From assembly GCF_900116195.1 (NCBI RefSeq), contig NZ_FOZW01000009.1, forward strand, positions 1 through 64,000: a DNA stretch of 64,000 nt, in the 5' to 3' direction. Positions 25,910 through 35,012 of this stretch are shown here, piece by piece (within the stretch, counting starts at the first letter, position 1; each line of letters starts with the position of its first letter). Source of the stretch: Alloyangia pacifica (lineage in GTDB: Bacteria; Pseudomonadota; Alphaproteobacteria; Rhodobacterales; Rhodobacteraceae). The translations under genes were made by a program, and so were the position numbers. Below the pieces are notes generated by a model, which was given only the letters and a program-made list of their open reading frames with translations, was not told the origin of the DNA and made no database searches.

Positions 25910-26872
25910 ATGAAATTCACTCTCAAGGCAATGATGACCGCCGCGGCGCTGCTGTCGTTCAACACGGGCCAGGCAGGTGCACAGGCTCTTGAATGGACGA
26001 CGGGACAACTTGGGGCCGGGTGGTACGGCGTGGCCAGCGGGCTCGCGTCGGAGATCATGAACGAGTCCGACCTCACGCTGAAGGTCGTGCCCGGCGGCGG
26101 CAAGGACAACCCGCTGAAGCTGGAAGCCGGCATCAGCCAATTCGGCTTCGGCATCGACTTCCTCGCCTTTGCCGCGATGAAGGGCACCGAGCCTTACGAT
26201 CACGAGGTCGAAAAGGTCAGCGGCGTCGCCAACGGCATCAATCAGAACATGTTCCACTTCATCCGCGCCAACGGCGAGACCAAGTCGCTGGAAGAGGCCC
26301 TGAAATCCGAGAACCTGCGGATCGGCGTGCCCAAGAACGGCGACTCGACCGAGCTGACCTTCCAGCGGGTCATGGAATTCTACGACACGTCCTACGAGAA
26401 GATCCGCGAGGAGGGTGGCAAGATCGTGCAGGGCGACTATTCCGACCTCGTCTCGGCCCTGCGGGACGGCCAGGTCGACTATCTGTTCATCGCGCTGTCC
26501 CTGCCGGGCGCGGCGGTGATCGAGATCAGCCAAGCCGGGCGCGACGCGCAGCTCGTCGACTTCCCCGAAGAGCTGGAAGATTACCTCGTGTCGACCTACG
26601 GCTACTCGAAGGGGACGATCCCCGCGGGAACCTACGAGAACGTCCAGGACGGCGACGTCTCTGTGCCGGTGATGAACACGATGCTGCTGGCGTCGACCGA
26701 CGTGGATGAAGACACCGTCTATGAATTCACCAAGGCCCTGCTTGCCAGCCAGCCGAAGTTTCCCGGCATCCACTCGAGCCTCGAGGGCTTCGACCCCGCA
26801 ACGGCCTGGCAGATGGAACTTCCCCTCCACCCCGGAGCGGCACGCGCCTTCGAGGAAGCCGGGTTCAAGTAA
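25910..26872 (+). CDS. TRAP transporter substrate-binding protein, TAXI family
   Basis: 320 residues. A signal peptide (MKFTLKAMMTAAALLSF, cut near QAGAQA) is followed by LEWTTGQLGAGWYGVASGLA, the TAXI-family N-terminus, and VPGGGKDNPLKLEAGISQFG. TAXI receptors feed a 4TM/12TM fused permease by using the sodium gradient; known ligands include glutamate/glutamine and other small acids. ATG at 25910 has GGAG six bases upstream. The fused permease follows after 78 bases. Substrate unknown; the neighbouring enzymes suggest an amino acid. Confidence 0.9.
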   Translation: MKFTLKAMMTAAALLSFNTGQAGAQALEWTTGQLGAGWYGVASGLASEIMNESDLTLKVVPGGGKDNPLKLEAGISQFGFGIDFLAFAAMKGTEPYDHEVEKVSGVANGINQNMFHFIRANGETKSLEEALKSENLRIGVPKNGDSTELTFQRVMEFYDTSYEKIREEGGKIVQGDYSDLVSALRDGQVDYLFIALSLPGAAVIEISQAGRDAQLVDFPEELEDYLVSTYGYSKGTIPAGTYENVQDGDVSVPVMNTMLLASTDVDEDTVYEFTKALLASQPKFPGIHSSLEGFDPATAWQMELPLHPGAARAFEEAGFK

Positions 26873-26950
26873 GTCGACCTGAACAAAGACAACCAAGCAT
26901 CGCAGCGGACCTTCGACGCCGCTGCGATGTCGATTTCTGGAGCTTCCGCA

Positions 26951-28885
26951 ATGAGAACCCTGCACGGAAAAACAGGACGTCTGGTTCAGGTCTGGACCGT
27001 CGGTGCCACTGCCCTTCATCTATATTACGCCGGGTTCGGCTGGCCGGAACCGCTGGAACTGCGCGCCCTGCACCTCATGCTGTTCCTCCCTCTGGTTTTC
27101 CTTCTGTTTCCCGCGAGGAGCACGGGCGAGATTGTCGAGGTCGGGGAGGGCGAAGCGTCAACCGAACCGTCGTCCTACAATACGCCAAGCCCCCTCGACT
27201 GGGTTCTTGCAGGGCTCAGTATCCTTCCAAGTCTCTACATGTACGTGAACCCGCTGCTGATCTACGAGCGGACCGAGTTCCTGACGCCCCTGACGATGCC
27301 CCAGCTCTGGCTCGGGATCCTGATCGTCTGTCTGATCATCGAGGGCGTGCGCCGCGCGTTCACCCCGATCCTGGCAGCGCTGACGGCGCTGGTCATCGTG
27401 TACATGTTCACGGCGCACTATCTGCCCGGTCTCTGGGGCTACCGCAGGATGAGCCTCGATCATGTCGTCGAGACGATGTATCTCATAAGTGGCCGAGGCG
27501 TTTACGGCCCTCTCATGGGCATATCTGCCACGCTGATCGCGATCTTCGTCACCTTCGGAGCCTTCGTGCGCCTGAGCGGCGCCGGTCAGCTCTTCTCCCA
27601 ACTTGGAGAAGTGGTCGCCGGACGCTCGGCCGGCGGTCCGGCCAAGGTCGCGGTGATCAGTTCGGGCCTGTTCGGCACGGTCAGCGGTTCCTCGGTCTCG
27701 AACGTCGTCTCTACAGGCGCGATAACGATCCCGTTGATGAAGCGGCTCGGCTATCGCCCCGCATTTGCCGGCGGTGTGGAAACGGCGGCCAGCGTCGGCG
27801 GGGCGATCATGCCGCCGGTCATGGGCGCGGCGTCCTTCATCATCGCCGAAACGACCGGCATCCCCTACAAGAGCGTCATCATCGCGGCGTCGCTCGGCGC
27901 GCTCCTCTACTATGTCACCATGCTGATCATGGTGCATCTCGAGGCCAAGCGCCTGGGTCTTGCCGGGATGGCGAAAGAGGATCTTCCCAGCTGGCGGACG
28001 GTGTTCTCCAACAGCCATCTGATGCTGCCGCTGATCGTGCTCTTCTGGGCCTTGCTGCAAGGTTTCTCGACAACCTTCGCCGGCTTGCTGTCGATTGGAG
28101 CCGTCATCGTGCTCTCATGGCTGCGCCCGAGCCAGGGCCTGCGTCCCGGACAGATCGTCACCGCGCTCTACGAGGCGGGCACGATGATCGCGGTCGTTGC
28201 CCTGGCGGTCGGAGCCGCGGGGATCATCGTCGCGGGCCTGACCACCACGGGGCTGGTCGTGGCAATTTCGGACATCGTCCAGAACTTTGCCGACGGGTCG
28301 CTCTGGAAGGCGTCGATCCTAGTGGCGCTCATCAGCCTGTTCCTTGGAATGGGCGTCCCCACCACACCGGCCTACCTCATCGTCTCGGTCGTGGCCGCCC
28401 CGATCCTGATCGATCTCGGTGCTCCGATGCTTGGCGCCCATCTCTTTGTCTTCTACTTCGCGATCCTGGCAGACGCGACGCCGCCGGTCTCCGTGACGGC
28501 CTATGCAGCGGCGGTGATTGCCAAGGCGGACGGGCTGAAGACGGGTTTCGAGGCCTGGCAGCTGTCCATCGGCGGGCTCATCGTCGCATTCGCCTTCGTG
28601 TTCACACCCGCGATCATGTGGGAGGGCCCGCTGTACCAGACCGTCGAAGTCTTTGGGATGTGCCTGACGTCGGCCATCTTCGTCTGCATCGCCTCTGTCG
28701 GCTACTGGGGGGGGCACCTGGGCTGGCTCACGCGGATGCTCGCGGTGGGAATTGCCGTCGCGATTGCCTTCAGCAATTCGGTCGCGGTCGAGATCAGGGC
28801 ACCGATCTGTGTCGTATTGCTGGTGGCGCTGGCCCTGGTCTGGCGAGTGAAGACGCGAGGCGAAAGTCTGGCCCCGACCGGGTGA
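26951..28885 (+). CDS. TRAP transporter fused permease (4TM/12TM), TAXI type
   Basis: 644 residues, about 16-18 membrane spans. The small-subunit-like spans (about 20-130) precede the large DctM-type domain, recognised by GQLFSQLGEVVAGRSAGGPA, GTVSGSSVSNVVSTGAITIP and FLGMGVPTTPAYLI. ATG at 26951 is chosen because GGAG lies eight bases before it. It works with the preceding TAXI receptor as a secondary, sodium-driven uptake system in the cytoplasmic membrane. Confidence 0.92.
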   Translation: MRTLHGKTGRLVQVWTVGATALHLYYAGFGWPEPLELRALHLMLFLPLVFLLFPARSTGEIVEVGEGEASTEPSSYNTPSPLDWVLAGLSILPSLYMYVNPLLIYERTEFLTPLTMPQLWLGILIVCLIIEGVRRAFTPILAALTALVIVYMFTAHYLPGLWGYRRMSLDHVVETMYLISGRGVYGPLMGISATLIAIFVTFGAFVRLSGAGQLFSQLGEVVAGRSAGGPAKVAVISSGLFGTVSGSSVSNVVSTGAITIPLMKRLGYRPAFAGGVETAASVGGAIMPPVMGAASFIIAETTGIPYKSVIIAASLGALLYYVTMLIMVHLEAKRLGLAGMAKEDLPSWRTVFSNSHLMLPLIVLFWALLQGFSTTFAGLLSIGAVIVLSWLRPSQGLRPGQIVTALYEAGTMIAVVALAVGAAGIIVAGLTTTGLVVAISDIVQNFADGSLWKASILVALISLFLGMGVPTTPAYLIVSVVAAPILIDLGAPMLGAHLFVFYFAILADATPPVSVTAYAAAVIAKADGLKTGFEAWQLSIGGLIVAFAFVFTPAIMWEGPLYQTVEVFGMCLTSAIFVCIASVGYWGGHLGWLTRMLAVGIAVAIAFSNSVAVEIRAPICVVLLVALALVWRVKTRGESLAPTG

Positions 28886-28917
28886 GTCCAGCGCAGCGCA
28901 CGCCTGACAAGTTCCGG

Positions 28918-29844
28918 TCAGGTCGGCTTTCTAGGCTCCGGCGCGACATCGCGCCGGAGTTGCTGTGTTTCCCGCAGCAGCCAGTTGCGGAAGCGCAGCA
29001 CGTCCTTGGAGCTCGACTTGTTCTCTGGATGGACCACGAAATACTTGTATCCGATCGACACCGGGAGATCGATCAGGGCAACGAGCCGCCCCTGGGCGAT
29101 CATCTCCTGAACCATGATGTACGGCACGAGTGCCAGTCCCATCCCCGTCAGCGCGGCCGAGATGACCATTGACGTCTGCGAGAACCTGGGGCCGCTGATC
29201 TCGCCTTGGTAGTGTTCGCCGAGCTCCCGCAGCCAGCGCTTCCACATGTCCGGTCGGTGCGAGCTCTGGATCAGCGTGAAACGCTCGATATCCGCAGGCT
29301 TGTAGCTCTGGTTCGGGTCTATCAGCTCTGGGGCGGCTACCGCGATGACCGTCTCGTCCATCAGGTGATACGATGTCATGTCCTGCCACGATCCGTGGCC
29401 GCGCAGGATTGCCACGTCGAGGGCAGCAAGATCGGTATCGGCATTCTGGCTGATCGCCTGGATGTTCACCTTGATCTCGGGAGCCTGCAGCAGGAACTTC
29501 TTCATCAGCGACACGAACCATTGGTTCGCCAGTCCGGCCTGCACGCCGATTTGCATCGCGTAGTTCGCCTTGAACCCGCGTACCACGTCGTTCGTTGCCG
29601 CCTCCAGATCGTTCAAGCTGGTTGTCAGCGCTGCGCTGTAGCTGCGGCCCGCAGCCGTAAGCACGAGCCGCGGTCCGAAGCGGTCGAAGAGTCGGACACC
29701 CAGAAAATCCTCGAGCGCGCTCACCTGACGGCTCACGCCACTCTGGGTAAGGTTCAGCTCTTCGGCGGCTTTCGTGAAGCTCGAATACTTCGCGGCGGCT
29801 TCGAAGGCGGCGAGGGCGGAGAGGCTCGGAAGGAATCTGGGCAT
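28918..29844 (-). CDS. LysR-family transcriptional regulator (GcvA-like)
   Basis: 308 residues from ATG 29844. The winged helix is SLSALAAFEAAAKYSSFTKA followed by LNLTQSGVSRQVSALEDF; the effector domain contains SMVISAALTGMGLALVPYIM. Longer starts at 29862 and 29883 exist, but the shorter one gives the usual LPSLSAL start of the subgroup. It is convergent with the TRAP permease and divergent from the racemase-family gene at 30024, so it probably controls the racemase-to-oxidase gene series and perhaps the transporter. Confidence 0.88.
   Translation of the reverse strand: MPRFLPSLSALAAFEAAAKYSSFTKAAEELNLTQSGVSRQVSALEDFLGVRLFDRFGPRLVLTAAGRSYSAALTTSLNDLEAATNDVVRGFKANYAMQIGVQAGLANQWFVSLMKKFLLQAPEIKVNIQAISQNADTDLAALDVAILRGHGSWQDMTSYHLMDETVIAVAAPELIDPNQSYKPADIERFTLIQSSHRPDMWKRWLRELGEHYQGEISGPRFSQTSMVISAALTGMGLALVPYIMVQEMIAQGRLVALIDLPVSIGYKYFVVHPENKSSSKDVLRFRNWLLRETQQLRRDVAPEPRKPT
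28936..28959. terminator. Perfect 11-base hairpin at the convergent TRAP permease/LysR junction
   Basis: CTCCGGCGCGA (28936-28946) and TCGCGCCGGAG (28949-28959) pair fully, only two bases apart, 50 bases after the TRAP permease stop and inside the last codons of the LysR gene. A loose T-run (TTGCTGTGTTT) follows on the plus strand. It is probably the terminator of the plus-strand transporter message. Confidence 0.5.
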
Positions 29845-30023
29845 AGCATGCGAATAGATCATGTTTGGCTGCGTAATCAACATTTTTGCTCATAACGCCC
29901 GCAAGTTAGAGTTTCCCGGAAGGCCTCCGATCCGTCGTCTTTCCGTCCCGGAGGCAATGGTGATCGGGCCAACCGCGCAGGTGCACTGGTGCCGGGCGCA
30001 AGCGAGACATTGAAGGAGATACA

Positions 30024-30743
30024 ATGCAGGGCGGTTACACGAACTACGGTCAGGATATCGGTGTCCTGATGCTGGACACGATCTTCCCTCGCCCGGTCGG
30101 CGACATCGGCAATGCGCGCACCTACGATTTCCCGGTCAGGTACAAGACCGTGAAAGGCGCGGACACGAGCCGCATCATGGGCGAGCACCCGGACGAGGCG
30201 CTGATCCAGCCCTTCATCGAGGCCGCCCAGGAGCTGGAGGCCGAGGGCGTCAAGGCAATCACCACGAGCTGTGGATTCCTGGCGCCGTTCCAGAAACCCC
30301 TTGCCGCTTCGGTGAATATCCCCGTGTTCACCTCTTCCCTGCTTCAGGCGCCGTTGATCCACGCCATGCTGCCGCCCGGGCAGGTCATCGGCGTCTTCAC
30401 CGAACGCGCGCACAACTTGAACGACGACCATTTCAGGGGCGTCGGTTGGTCGATGAAGGACATCCCCGTCCAGGTTCAGGGCATGAAGCCCGATGCCGAG
30501 TTCCCCGCCACCTATATCGGCAACCAACCCAGCCTGCGGTTCGACGTGCTGAAGGAAGAGATGGTGCAGATGACGCGCGACTTCATGGCAAGCTGCGACA
30601 CGCCCGGCGCCATCCTCTTCGAATGCACCAACATGTGCCCCTTCTCGGTCTATGTGGCAGAAGAGGCAGGCCTGCCGGTCTTCGACGTGAACACTCTGAT
30701 CAACACGTTCTACAGGGCACGGAACCCGCGGCGCTATGCGTGA
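30024..30743 (+). CDS. Aspartate/glutamate racemase family protein
   Basis: 239 residues. Two cysteines at the family catalytic positions are present: Cys83 in ITTSCGFLAP and Cys201 in FECTNMCPF. The family includes aspartate and hydantoin racemases and arylmalonate decarboxylase/maleate isomerase relatives, so an actual racemase activity is probable, not certain. Its stop overlaps the start of the NadX-like gene by eight bases, showing translational coupling. Together with the two downstream flavin oxidases it suggests interconversion and oxidation of an amino acid's enantiomers. Confidence 0.8.
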   Translation: MQGGYTNYGQDIGVLMLDTIFPRPVGDIGNARTYDFPVRYKTVKGADTSRIMGEHPDEALIQPFIEAAQELEAEGVKAITTSCGFLAPFQKPLAASVNIPVFTSSLLQAPLIHAMLPPGQVIGVFTERAHNLNDDHFRGVGWSMKDIPVQVQGMKPDAEFPATYIGNQPSLRFDVLKEEMVQMTRDFMASCDTPGAILFECTNMCPFSVYVAEEAGLPVFDVNTLINTFYRARNPRRYA

Positions 30744-31563
30744 CGGCACGGACTCCCTGAGAGTAGGTCTCGCGGGGTTCGGCCAGTCGGGCCGGGCCGT
30801 CGCAGAGGCGCTGGTCGCAGGCAAGGTGCCCGGTGTCGCGCTGTCGGTCGTGTCCGCGCGTGACCTGGAAAAGGCACGCGCGCATCTCGATACCTTCGCG
30901 CCGGAGGTGCCGGTCGTTCCCCTCGCCCAGCTCGCCGATCACTGTGATCTCGTCGTCGAGGCCGCCACAGGGGCCGCGATCCCCGAGATCGTCGATGCGG
31001 TCACCCGCAAGGGCAGGGAGCTTATCTGCGTCAGCGCGGGCGGGTTCCTTGCCGTGCCCGACCTCGAGGAACTCGCCCGGTGTCATGGTGCACGCGTTCA
31101 GATCGCCACCGGCGCGATGCCGGGGCTCGACATGCTCCGCTCTGCCGCCGAAGGCACGATACATCGGGTGCACCTCAAGTGCCGGATCAAGCCCGGGTCT
31201 CTGGCGAATGAAGCCTATGTCCTGCAACAGGGGCTCGACTTCCGCAACGATCCTCCGCGGGAGCAGGTAAAGGTTTTCGAAGGCACCGCTGCGGATGCAG
31301 CGCGCGCCTTCCCGAGGCACCTGAACGTCGCGGTCGCCATCAGCCTCGCCGGCATCGGTTTCGAACGCACGACGATCGAACTTTGGATGGACCCGGATAT
31401 TCCCGGCGCGATCCATCAGCTTGAAATCGAGGGGGACGAGATCGGGCTGTCGCTCGAGAGCCGCAACCTGCCGTCGTCCAACCCCAAAACCTCGCGGATC
31501 GTCGCGCCCAGCATCCTTGCCGCGCTGCGTGGACGCCTGGCTCCAATTCTCGTCGGGTCTTGA
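30736..31563 (+). CDS. L-aspartate dehydrogenase-like protein (NadX family)
   Basis: 275 residues. A Rossmann start (LRVGLAGFGQSGRAVAEAL) and the C-terminal half (FPRHLNVAVAISLAGIGFE, SSNPKTSRIVAPSILAAL) match the aspartate dehydrogenase family; His227 in PGAIHQLEIEG is in the place of the catalytic His. The family reduces iminosuccinate to aspartate with NAD(P)H or runs in reverse. A complete nadABC set, including the oxidase NadB, exists at the end of the window, so NAD synthesis is unlikely to be its job. A catabolic amino-acid dehydrogenase within this operon fits better. Confidence 0.85.
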   Translation: MRDGTDSLRVGLAGFGQSGRAVAEALVAGKVPGVALSVVSARDLEKARAHLDTFAPEVPVVPLAQLADHCDLVVEAATGAAIPEIVDAVTRKGRELICVSAGGFLAVPDLEELARCHGARVQIATGAMPGLDMLRSAAEGTIHRVHLKCRIKPGSLANEAYVLQQGLDFRNDPPREQVKVFEGTAADAARAFPRHLNVAVAISLAGIGFERTTIELWMDPDIPGAIHQLEIEGDEIGLSLESRNLPSSNPKTSRIVAPSILAALRGRLAPILVGS

Positions 31564-31619
31564 CCCGAAACAAAACAACATGCGGCCCGACGGCCAATTC
31601 CCATACACAGGAGAGAGAT

Positions 31620-33383
31620 ATGCGCGGCGCGGATATTCTTGTTGAAATGCTGGTCGGCTACGGCGTCGAGGTCGTCTTCGGTGTGCCCGGCGACACCAAC
31701 GTGCCCTTCTACGAGGCGCTTCAGGGACGCGAGCACGAGATCCGGCACGTTATGGCGCGGGACGAGCGATCGGCCGGGTATATGGCCGATGCCTACGGTC
31801 GGTTCACGAAGAAGCCCGGTGTCTTCGAATGCCCGTCGGGCGCCGGAGCGATGTATTCGCTCCCTCCGGTCGCGGAGTCGAATTCCTCTTCGGTTCCGGT
31901 GATCCTGCTGACCATCGATATCCCGCTTCCCGGCGAGGGCCGCGGCGTGCTGACCGAACTGGACTGCGCCCGGTTGTTCGATCCGATCACCAAGATGTCG
32001 GTGCAGGTCAAATCGGCCGAGAAGCTGCCCGAGATCATCCGCCGGGCTTTCCGCGTGGCATGTTCGGGCAAACCCGGCGCCGTGCACCTGCAGATCCCCG
32101 AGGACATGCTGATGGCCGAGGTCGACCCGGCGCGCGTGTCGTTGCACGTGGAAGAGGAGTGCAGGGAATTCCCTGCCTACCCGACCCTGCCCGCGCCGGA
32201 GAAGCTGGACACGCTGCTGCAGCTGCTCCGCGCCAGCTCGAAGCCGCTGATCGTGTCGGGCGGCGGTGTCAACCGCGCCTGCGCCGGCCCGGACGTGACC
32301 GAACTTGCGGAAAAGCTGAACATCCCCGTCTGCACGACGATGACCGGCCAGGGCACGATGCCCGACGACCATCCGCTGGCCGTGGGCGTGATCGGTGACA
32401 ACGGCTTTCATCCCCATGCGAACTGGGCGCTGGAACATGCGGACTTCGTGCTGTTCGTCGGCTCCAAGATGGGCTCGGTGGTGACCATCGGCTGGACCTT
32501 CCCCAAGATCACGCTGAACAAGCGCGTCGCCCAGATCGACATCGATCCCGAGATCATGGCGAACAACTACGAAAACGCGCTTTCGGTGCCGGGCGATGCG
32601 ATGCTGGTGCTGCGCAAGCTGAACGAGCTGGCCGGGGCTGACCCCGACAGGGAGCAGGCCGCGCGCACCCAGCCCTGGGTGGACGAGCTCAATGCCATGC
32701 GCGCCGAGTTCTGGGAGAACGCAGAGAGCCTTCTCGGCGCAGACTCGTCCCCGCTCCGGCCAGAACGCGCCGTGCGCTGCTTCAACGAGGCGCTGGAGGC
32801 ATATGGCAAGCCGGCGTTGATCTATTCGGATGCGGGCACGCCCACGCCGCACATGACCCGGTTCCTCAAGCTGCAGGACCCGCGGACGCGGTTCGCCATC
32901 CCGCGGGCCTTCGGCGGCCTTGGCTCCGCCCTGCCTGCGACGGTCGGAGCATGGTTTGCCGACAAGTCGCGACGGCCGGTCGGCATGTTCGGCGACGGCT
33001 CTTTCGGGATGTCGGTCGGCGAACTTGAAACACTCGTGCGCCTGCAGGTTCCGGCGATCCTGCTGCTGTTCAACAACGGCACGTTCGGCTGGATCAAGGG
33101 TCTGCACCGCTTGCGTGGTCACAACCAGTGCTTCGGCGTGGACTTCATGCCGCCGCGTGGACAGGCGATCGCCGAGGCTTTCGGCCTGACCGCATGGACG
33201 GCAAAGGACGCGGCCAGCCTCGACGATGCGCTGAAACAGGCTTTCGATCACACGAAGGGGCCCTGCCTGATCGACATCCACGTGGAATCCATCGCGGACC
33301 GCGTTCCGCCGGTGTACTCGTGGCTCTCGAAGATGGGAAAGGATCCGCTGAGTACCGCTGCTGAAGAGATCAGCTACCTCTGA
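31620..33383 (+). CDS. Thiamine-diphosphate-dependent enzyme, acetolactate synthase/2-oxo-acid decarboxylase-like
   Basis: 587 residues with the three-domain POX/ALS layout. The N-terminal Pyr domain has the catalytic glutamate Glu49 in RDERSAGYMADAYGR; the middle domain contains LIVSGGGVNRACAG; the C-terminal PP domain has GDGSFGMSVGELETLVRLQ with NN about 27 residues later, the cofactor motif. ATG at 31620 follows GGAGAG. The regulatory subunit of acetolactate synthase is absent, so decarboxylation or carboligation of a 2-oxo acid produced by the neighbouring oxidases is more likely. Members of this branch include 5-guanidino-2-oxopentanoate decarboxylase; the substrate is not assigned. Confidence 0.85.
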   Translation: MRGADILVEMLVGYGVEVVFGVPGDTNVPFYEALQGREHEIRHVMARDERSAGYMADAYGRFTKKPGVFECPSGAGAMYSLPPVAESNSSSVPVILLTIDIPLPGEGRGVLTELDCARLFDPITKMSVQVKSAEKLPEIIRRAFRVACSGKPGAVHLQIPEDMLMAEVDPARVSLHVEEECREFPAYPTLPAPEKLDTLLQLLRASSKPLIVSGGGVNRACAGPDVTELAEKLNIPVCTTMTGQGTMPDDHPLAVGVIGDNGFHPHANWALEHADFVLFVGSKMGSVVTIGWTFPKITLNKRVAQIDIDPEIMANNYENALSVPGDAMLVLRKLNELAGADPDREQAARTQPWVDELNAMRAEFWENAESLLGADSSPLRPERAVRCFNEALEAYGKPALIYSDAGTPTPHMTRFLKLQDPRTRFAIPRAFGGLGSALPATVGAWFADKSRRPVGMFGDGSFGMSVGELETLVRLQVPAILLLFNNGTFGWIKGLHRLRGHNQCFGVDFMPPRGQAIAEAFGLTAWTAKDAASLDDALKQAFDHTKGPCLIDIHVESIADRVPPVYSWLSKMGKDPLSTAAEEISYL

Positions 33384-33406
33384 GTTCACCCTCTTTCCGA
33401 GGTACA

Positions 33407-33437
33407 GGGCGGGCCCGACGGCCCGCCCGTTGCTTTC
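33407..33437 (+). terminator. Rho-independent type terminator after the ThDP enzyme gene
   Basis: GGGCGGGCC (33407-33415) and GGCCCGCCC (33420-33428) form a 9-base stem with a CGAC loop, followed by GTTGCTTTC. It lies 24 bases after the stop codon and probably separates the racemase-NadX-ThDP unit from the two oxidase genes. Confidence 0.65.
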
Positions 33438-33665
33438 TGCGAACACCGCGAAGCACGAAGACCAGCGGCTGCATTCATGACTGCAGATCATGACAGCGCG
33501 AGTTTTTTCCAAGTGTTCCAAGGCTGTCGCGCGCGGCACAACAGAGGGAACACGTTTTCTTGCGGCTCGGACAGCGGCGAGCTCGAAGAGGGCAGGGTAG
33601 GGGAGGCTCACCCTGACCGTCCGCGGAGTATGGAAACAACCTCGTCAACCCGGAGCAGGATTGTC

Positions 33666-35012
33666 ATGGAGCCCACTTCGAAACATGTCGTCGTCATCGG
33701 TGCGGGGATCATCGGCGCTTCGGCCGCGCTGCGCCTCGCCGAGGACGGTCACCGGGTGACGCTTCTTGAGGCCGAAGAGCCGGGCGGCCCGCATTCGCCG
33801 AGTTTCGGGAATGGCACCTTTTTGAGCCCGGCGTCGATCATCCCGATGTCTGGGCCGGGCTTGTGGCGCAACGTGCCCGGGTACCTGTTCGACCGGACCG
33901 GGCCGCTGACGATACGCTGGCGCCACCTTCCTCGCCTTGCGCCCTGGCTCGTCCGCTTCCTTCTGTCGGGATGGACAGAGGCCCGCTTCCGCAGGACCGC
34001 CACGGCGCTTTCGACGCTGCTGCGGGATGCTCCGGAGCGGCACGCCGAGATCGCGGGGCGCATGGGCCGACCCGAGCTGATCCGCCGCACTGGCCTGATC
34101 CACGCGTTTATCGATCGGGCCGACATGGCCAAGGAAAGGCTTGCCTGGGAGGTGCGCCGGGACCTGGGCGTGAAGATGACGGAACTGGGAGCTGACGAAC
34201 TTCACCGGCACCTGCCTGCGCTGTCTTCGGACTACACCTTCGCAATCCTCGTGAACGAAGGCGCACATTGCGTGGACCCAGGCACCTATGTCGCGGCTCT
34301 GGCCGATCAGGCCCGGAGGCTGGGGGCCACGCTGCGACGGTCCAGGGCTACCGGGTTCGATATCCGCGATGGCGTGCTGCTGGGTGTCGAGACCCAAGAC
34401 GGGACCATCCCTTGCGACGCCGCGGTCATTGCCTGTGGCTGCAGGTCCAAGCCGCTTGCCCGTCGGGCCGGCGACCGGGTGCCGATGGAAAGTGAGCGGG
34501 GCTACTATGTCGAAGTCCCGGCGCCCGCGATCGATCTCTCCATTCCGGTCATGCCGCAAGAGGGGCGCATGGCGAACGTGATCACTGCCCATGGCTTGCG
34601 GGCCTCGGGCCAGGTCGAATTGGCGAGCGACGATGCCGCGCCGGACTGGCGACGCTCGGATATCCTGCTGCGACACCTCAACCGCACATGGCCCGGGCTC
34701 AAGATGGACCCGGAGGACCCGTCGCTGCGGCGCTGGCAGGGCAACCGCCCATCTACCCCTGACGGAAAGCCGGTGATCTCGCCTGCGAGTGGCTGTCAAC
34801 AAATCGTCCATGCTTTTGGTCATGGTCATATGGGTCTCGCAGCCGGCCCGATGACGGCCGAGATAGTGGCCGCGCTTGTCGCAGGCCGTACCCCGCCGAT
34901 CGAGATCTCGCCCTTTGCCGCCGCCCGCTTCAAGTGGCGTGGACGCGGAACGAAACGGGTGTCCGGTGGACAGCCTGGGCGAGACCTGCACCCCATTCGG
35001 AGAGAAGCATGA
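33666..35012 (+). CDS. FAD-dependent amino-acid oxidoreductase (DAO/DadA-like)
   Basis: 448 residues. The FAD-binding start VVVIGAGIIGASAALRLAE (about 9-27) and the closing motif GHGHMGLAAGPMTAEIVAAL are those of the D-amino-acid dehydrogenase/glycine-oxidase family. ATG at 33666 has AGGA five bases ahead; longer frames are unsupported. It would oxidise a D-amino acid or secondary amine to an imine, releasing a 2-oxo acid. The stop overlaps the next gene's ATG (ATGA), so it is coupled to the flavin amine oxidase. This gene pair and the upstream racemase suggest a pathway handling both enantiomers. Confidence 0.85.
   Translation: MEPTSKHVVVIGAGIIGASAALRLAEDGHRVTLLEAEEPGGPHSPSFGNGTFLSPASIIPMSGPGLWRNVPGYLFDRTGPLTIRWRHLPRLAPWLVRFLLSGWTEARFRRTATALSTLLRDAPERHAEIAGRMGRPELIRRTGLIHAFIDRADMAKERLAWEVRRDLGVKMTELGADELHRHLPALSSDYTFAILVNEGAHCVDPGTYVAALADQARRLGATLRRSRATGFDIRDGVLLGVETQDGTIPCDAAVIACGCRSKPLARRAGDRVPMESERGYYVEVPAPAIDLSIPVMPQEGRMANVITAHGLRASGQVELASDDAAPDWRRSDILLRHLNRTWPGLKMDPEDPSLRRWQGNRPSTPDGKPVISPASGCQQIVHAFGHGHMGLAAGPMTAEIVAALVAGRTPPIEISPFAAARFKWRGRGTKRVSGGQPGRDLHPIRREA

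Noticed and set aside
30736-31563. NadX acting in NAD synthesis
   Set aside because: A complete nadA-nadB-nadC operon is present in the same window and the gene lies in a catabolic operon, so this role is less likely.
31416-33611. 731-codon minus-strand open frame
   Set aside because: Antisense to the ThDP enzyme gene, which has a full set of cofactor motifs.
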